A DNA stretch of 37,178 nucleotides from positions 1 through 37,178 of the forward strand of contig SZWC01023596.1 in assembly GCA_023375785.1 (NCBI GenBank). The letters run 5' to 3'. The notes under the pieces were generated by a model, which had not been told where the DNA came from, did not search any database, and saw only the letters and a program-made list of their open reading frames with translations. Position 1 is the stretch's first letter; each line of letters starts with the position of its first letter. The position numbers and the translations under genes are program-made. Below are positions 9,871-19,142 of the stretch, one piece after another. The DNA comes from Penium margaritaceum (lineage: Eukaryota; Streptophyta; Zygnematophyceae; Desmidiales; Peniaceae).

Positions 9871-10448
9871 GTAGGTAGGCGCAGTTGCTGTGCTAGCAAG
9901 GAAGTAGATGACAAGCAACACAATACGCCATGGATCGGGGAACGCTCACGACTTAGAAAATAGAGTCACAGCTAGATTAGCGAGAGTGAGTGTGAGCGAG
10001 GTGGTGAGAGCCAGTTGACCGGGCCACCCACGCGAGGCTATCGTCGTGGGGCCCGGACGCCACCCAGGGATCGAACCCGACCCTGGAGCGAACGAGCTCC
10101 AGGCGGTTTCTCACACTTCGGCACAAGCCGGACGTGTGGTCCCAAGGGATCAGCAACCCGGTTCACCACTCTAGGAACATGCAAGCATGCAATCAACTAA
10201 CAGGCATGCATTCCCACAAGTTGTATCCTCTTTTAGTATGAGTGCATTACTAAACTAAGGCATGCGACAAGACTGGTGCTGAAGCCACAACTTGGCAGCT
10301 TGAGGGAGGCACATCCTCTGTGTTCTTCATGCTGCACCACAGTCTTGCACCATGTAGCCTTAATCCAGATTAATCACCTGCAGTGGTGAGATGTGTGTGT
10401 AAATGGAGACAAGAGGGCACTTGCGTGTGTTCGTGACAATAACCAACA
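9870..10448 (-). repeat. 5' LTR of copia element A
   Basis: It aligns base for base with 1401-1979 (offset 8469) with two internal substitutions. The outermost inner-edge base differs (9870 against 1401), at the border with the primer binding site. Transcription of the element would start here and run towards lower coordinates. Confidence 0.93.
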
Positions 10449-10462
10449 CATCATTACGTTCA

Positions 10463-10635
10463 GCGGTGGGCTACCGACAGTGACAGGCCGGCAGTTTGGA
10501 CGATGAGAGTCGCACAGGCTGAATCTTTCTGATTGGTGACACAATTGTGTCATGGTGCAGCGGCAAGCAGGGGTGCATTGCACGCAGCACTGCTGAGGCT
10601 GAGTACGTTGCTCTTGGCTCAGGCGCGTGTGAGAG
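10463..10635 (+). pseudogene. Copia relic B: RNase H, N-terminal piece
   Basis: This piece reads, with small frame errors and two stop codons, as the copia RNase H block. A damaged GYTDSD-like start is followed by DDESRTG, DTIVSW, SGKQGCIARS and TAEAEYVALGSGACES. It stops exactly where gypsy element C begins and resumes at 16958 with VCLRRLLSEL. Its 5' border abuts the end of the 29-base-unit arm, so RT, integrase and gag of B are missing. It is the same family as copia D (21387-26345). Confidence 0.85.
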
Positions 10636-11404
10636 TGTGAACCGGGCGCGGTGTGCTAGCCTCAACCGGATGGTGTAGGCACCAACCGGCGGCAACGGCG
10701 ACCAAGGGGAGGCCGGTGCACAGCTTCTCGGGGTTTCGGAAGCATAGGGTTGTTTTCGGGGAGCACGGGAACACGTGTGGCACAGTAGGAGTAAACTGCA
10801 CTTGTTATTCAATTATCAACATACAAGACTATATATACATGATGACACATCTTAGGTGACCCGAGGTCGCCGAGCCGTGCGCGGTCCCGTACGGGCCAGG
10901 GATGAGAGTTACTGCCTTGGCATCACGTAGCGCATGTTTGCAGCTTTCCAACGCACCAAGAATCGCATCATTCCGTGAAGGAATGGCCGAGATATGGCCG
11001 TTTCCGTGAACCATGGTAATCTGCCGCTGGTAGCACTACTAGCGGCAGTGACGGCCACCCGAAGCGCCCTTTCTGGTAATAACACACCGGGGCGCCGTTT
11101 TGAAGTGCCCTTGGCCCTCAATGATCCTTGACTAATTGAATATACGGGCCCCAAGGTGCGCTTCGGCCTTGTTGGGTCTTCCGAGGGTCGAGCCTTGGTC
11201 TTTGGGGACGATTTCCCGTCACCTTTTTTCCCTCGGCCGGTCCAACCTTTGGCCGGGCGTATCTTCCTGAATTCTCGATGGATCGACCCCGTTCTTGGGT
11301 CCATCTCGCACGGTTTTTCCTGTAGATTCCAAATCCACAGTCATCTTGTACATTCAAGGAAGCCACAAGCCGTAATAAGTGCCGTAGACACTGTCTGGCT
11401 TACA
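10636..11404 (-). repeat. 3' LTR of gypsy element C
   Basis: The minus-strand ends are TGTAAGCC and GGTTCACA. It is the same length as 16184-16952 and contains a TATATATAG box on the minus strand near 10829-10838. Confidence 0.92.
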
Positions 11405-11417
11405 CTAACCCCCCATT
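11405..11417 (-). promoter_or_regulatory. Polypurine tract of element C
   Basis: The minus strand reads ATGGGGGGTTAG directly before the LTR start TGTAAGCC. Confidence 0.75.
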
Positions 11418-12672
11418 TAGGAGGGAGCCGTCCCGGTTCGCTCTTGATACTCCCGGAGGATGGCCTTCACCCCACCAATGTTGAATTTGTGGGCAGGCTT
11501 GCATGAGTTGTGGGCTGCATCATAGCCCTTTCACTTGACGAGGTACTCCCATCCACGGCCACGGTGACGGTGGACAAGGATGGCCTCCACTTCAAACTCT
11601 TGCTCGCCCTCGATCACCACCGGAGGGGGAGGCTCAGAACTGCGTCCAGTTTGGCGGAAGAGCCAACTGCGTATCACGGGTGTCTGCATTTCAAGCACCT
11701 CGAATGGACTAAGCCACCGGGGTTTCGAGTTGTCCGACCGGACCCCGCGAAGCTTGACGTGCGCGTTGTTCAGAAGCACGCGGTCATCGACATTGAGCGT
11801 TGCGTCCATGCATCGGCGGTCCGCTTGCACTTTCTATTGTGCTTGCGTCTTTGCCAGTGCATGCTGCGTTGCCACCCAAATCTGCATGACGTCACGTGCG
11901 GTATACTCCACCGCGGGCAGGTTGCTTGCGACGTGCAAACTGAGGGGCGTGGCGGGCACCGTCCCGTTCACCACCTCAAATGGCGCCTTGTCGGTGGAGG
12001 CGGACGTGGCAGAGTTATACGCCAGTTCAACGGCCGGCAACCGCTGGTCCCACACCGTCTCGTCCGGATCATCCACTGTACGGAGGAGCTGCTCCAACGT
12101 CTGGTTCGTCCACTCGGTTTGTCTGTCAGTTTGGAGGTGAAAACTGGTTGACAGCTGCACCTTGCTTCCGTACCGTTCCATAAGTTCTCGCCGAACTTGC
12201 TTGTGAAATGCGGATCACGGCCGCTCACAATGGACTGCGGCATGCCATGGAGACGCACCACGTGCTCGAGGAACAGCCGAGCCGTGCCTTCCGCGCTCAC
12301 CGTATCACGCATTGCAATGAAGTGCGACATCTTGCTGAAGCGATCCACCACCACCAACACCGCATTGTGGCCTGCCGCTGTCGTGGGCAAACGCATGGTG
12401 AAATCCATGGAGATGTCTTGCCACGGCTGCTCGGGGATGGGCAAGGGTTGGAGGAGACCCGGAGTCTCCGTCCTCCGCGCCTTGTGCCGTTGGCACACGT
12501 CACAACTCCGGCAGAATTCAGCCACCTCCGACGACATGGTGGGCCACCAAAAGAAGCGAGCCACCGTCTTCAATGTCTTGTCGGCGGAGAAGTGGCCACT
12601 CGGGCCACTGTCATGGCACTCCTCCAAAATCAACTGCTGAAGCGCCGTCACCGCGGGAACCACCACCTGCTG
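11417..12672 (-). pseudogene. Element C integrase and chromodomain (decayed)
   Basis: The integrase zinc region has ECHDSGPSGHFSADKT and CRSCDVCQRHK. The core has the first Asp in DISMDFTMRLP, but the second reads SGRDPHF where gypsy integrases have SDRD, so an active-site Asp is lost. The frame then shifts and resumes at 12181 with QTDRQTEWTNQTLEQ, which keeps the Glu. After a further break the C-terminal part (11531-11830) ends in FEVEAILVHR and GRGWEYLVK, then a TGA where a chromodomain has Trp, then KGYDAAHN. The chromodomain identifies a chromovirus; such domains steer integration to marked chromatin. Confidence 0.85.
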
Positions 12673-12684
12673 CGTGCCACGCTG

Positions 12685-13560
12685 TCACCAATACGGCGCC
12701 TCGAAGAAAAATCTCCGAGCGTCGTACTCTCCATGCGCCTCGTATCCCTCCGTGAAGAGCTTCACAAGGAAAGCATCCTCATGGACGGTGAGAGACGCGA
12801 TCCGCATTGTCAGGTCCGGTCGTCCTGAGAGTGCGTCGGCTGGGTTGATGCGACCCAGCCGGTACACGATCTCGTAGTCGAAGTGCGACTTGAGGTACTC
12901 CACCCAACGCGCTTGCCGCCGGCTCAGGTTCGGCTGCGTCTTGAAGTACTTCAACGCGTGGTGGTCGGTGTAGACCGTACATTTTTGCTCCTCGAGGTAG
13001 CACTGCCAGTTCTTGAAGGATGCGACCACGGCGAGCATCTCCTTGTCATGGGTGGCGTAGTTCAGGTCCGCCCCGCGCAACTTGCGCGAGTAGTAGGCGA
13101 CCGGCTGCGACCCGTTGCCAAAGTCATGCAAAAGGATCCCACCAATGGCCAGGTCCGATGCACCCGTCGCCATTTCAATCTCACAGCTGCTGTCGGCCAA
13201 GTGCAAGGCCGGCGCGGAGGTCAGAGCCCTTTTGAGGTTCTCAAAGGCTTCTTGTTTGCTAACCCTCCAAGTCCACTCGCGATCCTTGTGAGTGAGGTTG
13301 GAGAGTGGCGCTCACACTCCCGCGTAGCCAAGCATGAACCTGCGGTAGTAGTTGCAAAAACCAAGGAACACTTACACATCATACGCGTTACGCAACTTCG
13401 GCCACTCTTGCACGGTCGACACTTTGCGCGGGTCCATGGCAATCTATCCATTGCCAATTTTGTGTCCGAGGATTTCAACTTTAGCCACTGCGAACTCACA
13501 CTTAGAGAGTTTTGCAAAAAACTTCTCCTTCCTCAAAATCTCAAGTACCTTCTTCACATG
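12685..13560 (-). pseudogene. Element C RT thumb and RNase H (decayed)
   Basis: The RT thumb region is broken into several frames between 13210 and 13560. RNase H is open from 13206 to 12685: ASDLAIGGIL, then PVAYYSRKL, TVYTDHHALKYF, TQPNLSRRQARWVEYL and RINPADALSGRPD. The motif that normally reads TDAS is TGAS (about 13162), so the first catalytic Asp is replaced by Gly. The frame ends at a stop at 12685, just before the integrase zinc region. Confidence 0.82.
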
Positions 13561-13564
13561 CTCC

Positions 13565-14949
13565 TCATGCTCTCCACCGTCCTGCTTTACACCAAGATGT
13601 CATCGAGATAAACCACCAAAAGTCGTCCAAGTACGGCCTGAAGATGTTGTTCATCGCCGCCATGAAGGTGGACGGCGCATTGGTCAACCCGAAAGGCATC
13701 ACGAGGAACTCGTAGTGACCATAACGGGTACGGAAGGCCGTCTTTTCCACATCATCTGTTACGATGCGGATTTGGTGGTAGCCGGAATGGAGGCCGACCT
13801 TTGTGAAGAAGCGAGCCGCACAAAGCTGATCAAAGAGCGCCTTGGCTCGTGGAAGCGGGTACCGGTTCTTGATGGTCAACTCATTCAATGCCCGGTAGTC
13901 CACGCACATGCGCATCTCCCCTGTCTTTTTCTACACAAACAGGACAGGTGCAGCGTAAGGAGAAGAGGATGGGCGGATGAAGCCCTGCTCCGTCATCTCA
14001 ATCAGCTGCTTCTTCAGCTCCTGCACCTGTGCGTCACTCATGCGGTACGTTGCACGAAGAGGCGGGCGCGCTCCAGGTTTGAGGTCGATGCGATGGTCCA
14101 CGTCCCGCTTTGGTGGCAGACCCGCCAGGAGGGTGTAGGGGAACACGTCCTTGAACTCCGTACACACCTTTCGAAGCCCCTCAGGCACCGCGGCAAACTT
14201 GCCTTGGGCCCCCGGCTGCTCACAAGTCGCCCCATGCGCCACAGCAGGCGCCACGTCCTCTGGTTTGTCAAAATCATCCTCCACATCTCGCACGAATGCC
14301 AAAAACATCTGCTCCTTTTTTCGAATCGCGCGCTTGAGCTGCACCAAGTTCAGCATCATATGCACCGATTCCTCCTCGCAAGGCACCGACTGCTGCAGCG
14401 CTTCCTCACCGCAAGTCTCCTCCTCTGTGGCCTCTTCCTTGGACCACGTAGGCAGGGGATACTCCTTGTCTTTGAGCTTGACTGAGACGGTGCGCGCCTC
14501 CCAATTGTCGACGGGATTGTACTTGTGGAGGAAGTCACGACCAAGGATCACATCACAATCCTTCATCGGGCACACCCGGTATACGGTCGTTATGCGAAGC
14601 TTCCCCACGCAAATGGAGAGGGGACGGGCCAGGTACCCCACTTCAATTGTACCGTCCACTTGGTTAGCGGTCCGCTTCTTGCTCGTGAGCGCAAGGCCCC
14701 ACTTCCGAGCACATTCCATGCTCACAAAGCTGTGGCTTGCGCCACAATCCAGCAGGCTCTCCACCTTCTCCTTGACACCTTTCACTCGCGCCTCCAAGAG
14801 AAGTGCGGGCTGCTCCATGTCATACCCCGCGTCCCATGCCTTGACCTCGGAAACCCCCTTATTTGCCGCAAGGCGTTCGGGTGGGCGGTCAACTGGCGGT
14901 TTGGGTTGAGAGGAGCCAGGAGTAATGCCTTCTACTCCCTGATCTCCTC
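13565..14949 (-). pseudogene. Element C protease and reverse transcriptase N-terminal part
   Basis: The pol frame is -1 relative to gag and is entered at the slippery site at 14950-14956. The protease has LLDCGASHSFVS (about 14735-14749), DCG in place of the usual D-S/T-G, and later VILGRDFL. RT begins with FKDVFP and GFIRPSSSPYAAPVLFV. It meets a TAG at 13931-13933 where Lys or Gln is usual, then reads [16 protein letters not shown] and [10 protein letters not shown]. One base is missing just before the catalytic YLDD (13599-13610), so that motif is out of frame, and a TAA follows soon after. Confidence 0.85.
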
Positions 14950-14956
14950 GTTTCCC
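14918..14956 (-). promoter_or_regulatory. Programmed -1 frameshift site between gag and pol of element C
   Basis: The minus strand has the heptamer G GGA AAC (14950-14956) in the gag reading phase, which fits the canonical X XXY YYZ pattern. A 10-base spacer follows, then a 7-base-pair hairpin: GGGAGTA (14933-14939) pairs with TACTCCT (14918-14924) around an 8-base loop. The gag TAG (14932-14934) lies at the start of the loop, and the pol frame is exactly -1. All parts of a frameshift module are present; function is inferred. Confidence 0.75.
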
Positions 14957-15999
14957 GACTCCTTTGTTGCTTTCTCTGCTTCCTTCGTGGCTTGCTTCCC
15001 CTTCCCTTGCCAATTATCCTTGCCGTTGCCCTTCTTTGGACTTCGACAGTCGCGCGCAATGTGGCCAGGCTTGCCACAGTTGTAGCACTTGCGCTGTTGC
15101 AATGCTCCAATCTCCAAGGGCGTGTTGTTGCTCTTGGCACGCTTGTCGTAACCACCACCCCAAGAGTTGTGGCTATTGGCATGAGCCTGCGTTACGCGTG
15201 AGTCGTACCGCTCTACTGCTACGATCATCCCCAGCGGGTCGTCGTTGAGGTCGTGCATCACCGTCACAGCGCGGGCGTCGTTCTTGAGGCCGTTGCTGTA
15301 GTGGAAGCACAGTTCATGAGAGTCAAAGCCACAATTGGCAATGATCTCACAAAACTTGCGGGTGTAGTCGGCGATGCCTCCAGTTTGGCGAAGCCGACGT
15401 AGTTTGGCACGTGCATTGTTCCTCACGTCACCCACGGTGAAGCGCTTGATGAACGACTCTGTGAACTCCTTCCACGAGGTCGGCCATTTGAGGGTAGGGT
15501 CGCCACTACTGTAGGTTGGAGCCGATGGGGTTGAGATTCCGGTCGCGGCCGCAATGCCGTCGACCATTGCTGCTCCACTGCCATGTGGATTGGACCGCAT
15601 CACATTGGCCCACCAATCCAACGGTGCCCCTCTCAACAGGGTCACGGCATAGTCGCGGTGCGCCTCGTACCTTGAGGCATCCACGCCGATGGCGGTGAAG
15701 TACAGCTCTAGTCCGAGTGTCCAAGCATGCGAAGCTGGTCCATCCTTCTTCGATGGGTCGAACGGCTCCGGCTTGGGCGGGCTCGGGACGCCCACCGCAG
15801 GTACGTTTGTGGTGGCAACTGCCACTGGTGTTGGCACTGGACGCTTCGTGAGCTCTTCATTGAGGTACGCATTTTGCTTCTCCAACAAGTCCATCTTGGC
15901 CTGCATGCCGGCGAGCAACTTCTGCAACGCTGCGGCTGCTGTTTCTTTGCCTTGCGCGTCCAACGCCGTAACCAACGAGGACGAGCCGGATGAAGTCAT
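14932..15999 (-). CDS. Element C Gag with CCHC zinc knuckle
   Basis: The frame is open from 16092 to the TAG at 14932; the first in-frame ATG is at 15997-15999 (MTSSGSSSLVTALDAQ). Another ATG at 16137-16139 lies in a different frame (MATSPGQRRPG) and may be the ancestral start, separated by an indel. A short coiled coil (LQKLLAGMQAKMDLLEKQ) precedes the retrotransposon Gag domain: FDPSKKDGPASHAW, LLRGAPLDWWANV, WKEFTESFIKRFT and RLRQTGGIADYTRKF. The CCHC knuckle CYNCGKPGHIARDC and a Lys-rich tail finish it. The frame is intact, unlike pol. Confidence 0.85.
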   Translation of the reverse strand: MTSSGSSSLVTALDAQGKETAAAALQKLLAGMQAKMDLLEKQNAYLNEELTKRPVPTPVAVATTNVPAVGVPSPPKPEPFDPSKKDGPASHAWTLGLELYFTAIGVDASRYEAHRDYAVTLLRGAPLDWWANVMRSNPHGSGAAMVDGIAAATGISTPSAPTYSSGDPTLKWPTSWKEFTESFIKRFTVGDVRNNARAKLRRLRQTGGIADYTRKFCEIIANCGFDSHELCFHYSNGLKNDARAVTVMHDLNDDPLGMIVAVERYDSRVTQAHANSHNSWGGGYDKRAKSNNTPLEIGALQQRKCYNCGKPGHIARDCRSPKKGNGKDNWQGKGKQATKEAEKATKESGNEEIRE

Positions 16000-16169
16000 C
16001 TTTGCGTCCGGTGCAACTTCTTCCTCAACGGGTCCTCCGGTTACCGCCTTGTCACCGGAGTCTATGGTTGGCCTTGGGCACGGATCCGACAAAGTGACAA
16101 GATGTATCCTGGTCTACGCTGACCAGGAGAGGTTGCCATGTCGATGATTGTGCCCCTGAGCCAAGGGTG

Positions 16170-16181
16170 GCTCTGATACCA
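16170..16181 (-). promoter_or_regulatory. Primer binding site of element C (tRNA-iMet type)
   Basis: The minus strand reads TGGTATCAGAGC two bases after the 5' LTR end GGTTCACA. It is the same primer class as in copia element A. Confidence 0.93.
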
Positions 16182-16183
16182 AG

Positions 16184-16952
16184 TGTGAACCGGGCGCGGT
16201 CTGCTAGCCTCAACCGAATGGTGTAGGCACCAACCGGCGGCAACGGCGACCAAGGGGAGGCCGGTTCACACCTTCCCGGGGTTGTGGAAGCATAGGGTCG
16301 TCTTGGGGGAGCACGGGAACACGTGTGGCACAGTGGGAGTAAACTGCACTTGTTATTCAAGTGTCAACATACAAGACTATATGTATATGATGACACATCC
16401 TAGGCGACCCGAGGTCGCCGAGCCGTGCGCGGCCCCATACAGGCCTGGGATGAGCGTTATTGCCTTGAAATCACGTAGCTCATCGTTTCAGCTTTCCAAC
16501 GCACCAAGAATCGCACCATTCCATGGAGGAACGGCCGAGATATGGCCGTTTCCGTGAACCACGGTAATCTGCCGCTGGCAGCACTACTAGCGGCAGTGAC
16601 GGCCGCCCGAAGCGCCCTTTCTGGTAATAACACACCGGGGCTCCGTTCCGAAGCGCCCTTGGCCCTCAATGATCCTTGACTCATTGAATATTCGGGCCCC
16701 AAGGTGCACTTCGGCCTTGTTGGGTCTTCCGAGGGTCGAGCCTTGGTCTTTGGGGACAATTTCCCATCACCTTTTTCCCCTAGGCCGGTCCAACCTTTGG
16801 CCGGGCGTATCTTCCTGAATTCTTGATGGATCGACCCCCTTCTTGGGTCAATCTCGCATGGTTTTTCCTGTAGATTCCAAATCCCCAGTCATCTTGTACA
16901 TTCAAGGAAGCCACAAACCGTAATCAGTGCCGTAGGTACTGTTCGGCTTAAA
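16184..16952 (-). repeat. 5' LTR of gypsy element C
   Basis: It is the same length as the 3' LTR but much diverged from it. Its outer end reads AAA instead of ACA, so the terminal CA has decayed. On the minus strand a TATA-like box (CATATACATATAG, about 16377-16389) suggests the promoter. Confidence 0.9.
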
Positions 16953-16957
16953 GTGAG

Positions 16958-17243
16958 TGTGTGCTTGCGTCGTCTGTTGTCCGAGTTGCGTCAGTCTGTC
17001 GCATCCATCACGTTGCATTGTGACAATGAGAGTGCCATGGCCATCGCAAAAAATGACGGCATGCATCACACATACACAAAGAACATCAACGTCGAGCATC
17101 AATATGTGCGTTCGTTGTTGCATGACGGCAACATCAGCATCATGTGGGTTGAGACAGCACGACAGTTGGCTGACTTCTTGACCAAGGCACTGAAGCGCGA
17201 CTCGTTCAAGAAGGCTGTGAGTTTGGTCGGCGTGCGTCCGTGA
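16958..17243 (+). pseudogene. Copia relic B: RNase H, C-terminal piece
   Basis: It continues the piece that ends at 10635. It reads CLRRLLSELRQSVASITL, CDNESAMAIAKNDGMHH, KNINVEHQYV and the typical copia tail QLADFLTKAL, ending in a TGA at 17241-17243. The C-terminal part is intact. A polypurine tract and LTR follow. Confidence 0.88.
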
Positions 17244-17344
17244 GTGGCTCTCTTTGTCCTTGTTTGCGTCTCTGCGTGGCCTGGGGGGGGTCTCGTCGTT
17301 GACTGTATCTCTGCTCGCACATGTGCATTACGCCTGTGAGTCGT

Positions 17345-17351
17345 GGGGGAA
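17345..17351 (+). promoter_or_regulatory. Polypurine tract of copia relic B
   Basis: GGGGGAA lies immediately before TGTTGGTTTTCG, the LTR start. The start resembles that of element A. Confidence 0.75.
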
Positions 17352-18182
17352 TGTTGGTTTTCGTGCATCTCTCATTGTACTTTGTTGTGTCGTCCTGGCT
17401 TGTGTTCATCGGCATGCAGATGACCGACGGTGAGACTCGACGCTGCTGGAGTGTCGCTCGGTGGAGCCGATGCGTGTTGAGGCCCACGCACCGTTCGTTG
17501 GAGCCTCCTCCCTCCGGCGATGCGCTCAGCTCCATCGGCAGGCCTCCTTGGCAGTCGGGCCGCCGGTGGTCACTGCCACTGCAGATTCCGTTTCCATACA
17601 TCCAGCGCTGGTTTTGGTTGTGGCCTTGCGTCTGTAGCATCATGCTGTGCCTAGGGTCCATGTGTCCTACTGTGTGGCCCTGCTTGGCATCATTGACTGT
17701 CGTAGGCACTACCTGGGTTCGGGCAGCCATAACTCCTTGCTGCTATTCTTCTTGCTGATTCTGACCGCACGACTGCGTTTGTAGCGTTGGTATTATGGTA
17801 TGATCCAGTTTTCAGGCAAAACGGACGACCCCCGGGGTTTGGGCTGTCGGGCGTCTGGCAGGGCTCACCGAGAAAACCCTGCCTGCCAGAAAATAGTTGT
17901 AGGACAGTTTTCTGATTGGCTGGTTAGCTGAGTAACAAGTTCTACACTAGTGAGGAGGGGGGGTAGAACTTGGAGGGGTCTCCCATTGTTGCTCATTCTT
18001 CATTCCTAATCAATCACTTTCAGTTTTTAGCTGCCTTCTGGCGTTAACACTAGCGCGTGCGTTTGTGAGTAACAAACCCAGAGCTTCCAGACTTAGACTC
18101 TAGAGCAGCAGACTAAGGGGGCAGCAGACTTAAACGAGCATGGAAGCCCACACGCTGCATCAACAACGCTGCTGCCCCAACC
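17352..18182 (+). repeat. 3' LTR of copia relic B (about 830 bases)
   Basis: Its extent is inferred from the similar stretch in inverse orientation at 20559-21386 (copia D). Shared landmarks are TCATCTCTCATTGT, GATGAC-GACGG-GAGAC, TATGATC and GACAACCCCCGGG-like strings, and AGGGGTCTC. The element's 5' LTR is absent. The exact right end is uncertain by a few bases. Confidence 0.7.
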
Positions 18183-18209
18183 TGCTGCCTAGGTTTTCCA
18201 GCTTCCCCC

Positions 18210-18511
18210 ACACTTGGGTTGAATCAATGCTCCTCACACACATCCAAGAGTGTCCCTTTAACAATTAGAATTCTACTACCCACACTTTTTCATGTAGCTT
18301 GTGAAGGGAATATCTTCCTTATATGTAATCATGTACGACTATTTATTATGTTATTATGGTGCCCTAATAATATAATGAATAGTCATTTACGATTACATAC
18401 AAGGAAGATATTCCCCCCACAAGCTACATGAAAAATTGTGCGTAGTAGAATTCTAATCATTATAAGGACACTCTTGGGTGTGTGTGAGGAGCATTGATTC
18501 AACCCAAGTGT
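18210..18511. repeat. Large near-perfect palindrome (foldback or MITE-like), about 302 bases
   Basis: The left half starts ACACTTGGGTTGAATC and the right half ends with its complement. The two halves match, with scattered mismatches, right through to the centre near 18360 (TTATTA...TAATAA) with almost no loop. It has no coding capacity. The complementarity may extend a few bases outward (CTTCCCC / GGGAAT). No target duplication could be fixed. It lies between the B LTR and the 29-base-unit arrays. Confidence 0.8.
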
Positions 18512-18544
18512 TGGGAATGTTATCGGGGAATACATTTAGAAAGA

Positions 18545-18680
18545 GGGTCACTCCGTGTGCCCAAAAAGTGACATTTTCGTGTCTCTTTGTAAAAAATGAC
18601 ATCTTTGTGTGCACACCTGAACTTTTACATTTTTGTGTGCTCTTTCTGAAACCATGTTATTTATGTGTTTTCAGAAAAAA
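18545..18680 (-). repeat. Minor, diverged array of the 29-base unit family
   Basis: Three or four looser units carry the strings GTGACATTTT, ATGACATCTTTGTGTG and ACATTTTTGTGTG. They run in the same orientation as the right arm at 18866-19142. Spacing is less regular than in the two main arms. Confidence 0.55.
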
Positions 18681-18865
18681 AGGAATGAGTAGCGAATGTC
18701 CACTACACCATGTTCAAGCGAGCGAAAAAGAATAAGACTCAAAGTTTGGGTCCTCGTTTGAGAGGATTCAAGTGCATCTTTTATCTTAGCGAAAGGATCA
18801 GTTTTCTATTTTTTAGAGTGAGAGAAAGTACAAAAAGTGACGAATGATATAAAAATATACATCAA

Positions 18866-19142
18866 TGAACGTAATGCTGATGTGGCGCAACCATGATGAA
18901 CTTGACATTTTGTGTGCCCCTCCGGAAAGTGACAGGATCGTTTTTTTACATTTCTGTGTACCCCTCCAAAAACATGACATTTTTGTGTGCCCCACAGAAA
19001 AGTTGACAATTTTGCGTGCCCCTTAGAAAACTTGACGTTTTTGTGTACCCCGCCAAAAATTTGAAATTTTTGTGTGCCCCACCAGAAATCTGACATTTAT
19101 GTGTGCCCTTTTCAAAACCCTGCTAGAATTGCGTTTTCCTCA
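18866..19142 (-). repeat. Right inverted arm made of 29-base tandem units
   Basis: The reverse complement reproduces the left arm from GAGGAAAACG through the seven-unit array to ACGTTCA, over exactly 277 bases. Unit cores such as ACATTTTTGTGTGCCCC recur about every 29 bases between 18900 and 19108. Confidence 0.78.

Larger units (their letters stand above)
1401..10448 (-). mobile_element. Complete Ty1/copia LTR retrotransposon (element A)
   Basis: The element is bounded by 579-base LTRs (1401-1979 and 9870-10448) and flanked by a 5-base target duplication, CATCA, at 1396-1400 and 10449-10453. Read on the minus strand it has 5' LTR, primer binding site, a 1.1 kb repeat-rich leader, an open frame without ATG, gag, protease, integrase, reverse transcriptase, RNase H, polypurine tract and 3' LTR, which is the copia order. 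The LTRs differ at only two internal positions (1769 and 1932) plus the edge base at 9870, so insertion is recent. Coding damage is one nonsense codon (3201-3203) plus three joins marked n (4625, 6133, 6722) that are probably assembly faults; the n at 1990 falls at the end of RNase H. It interrupts the 29-base-unit arm. Confidence 0.93.
10636..16952 (-). mobile_element. Ty3/gypsy chromovirus (element C), decayed, nested in copia relic B
   Basis: Two LTRs of 769 bases (10636-11404 and 16184-16952) enclose, on the minus strand, primer binding site, gag, protease, RT, RNase H, integrase, chromodomain and polypurine tract. The flanks are GAGAG at 10631-10635 and GTGAG at 16953-16957, a 5-base target duplication with one change. 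Removing the element restores the RNase H reading of relic B (GCG TGT GAG AGT GTG). By eye the LTRs differ at about 60 positions, so the insertion is old. Frameshifts, stops and lost catalytic residues make it inactive. Confidence 0.93.

Noticed and set aside
10636..10640. GAGTG as the target duplication of element C
   Set aside because: It would leave two extra bases on the right side and put the LTR ends off TG/CA; GAGAG with one change fits both the LTR ends and the RNase H frame.
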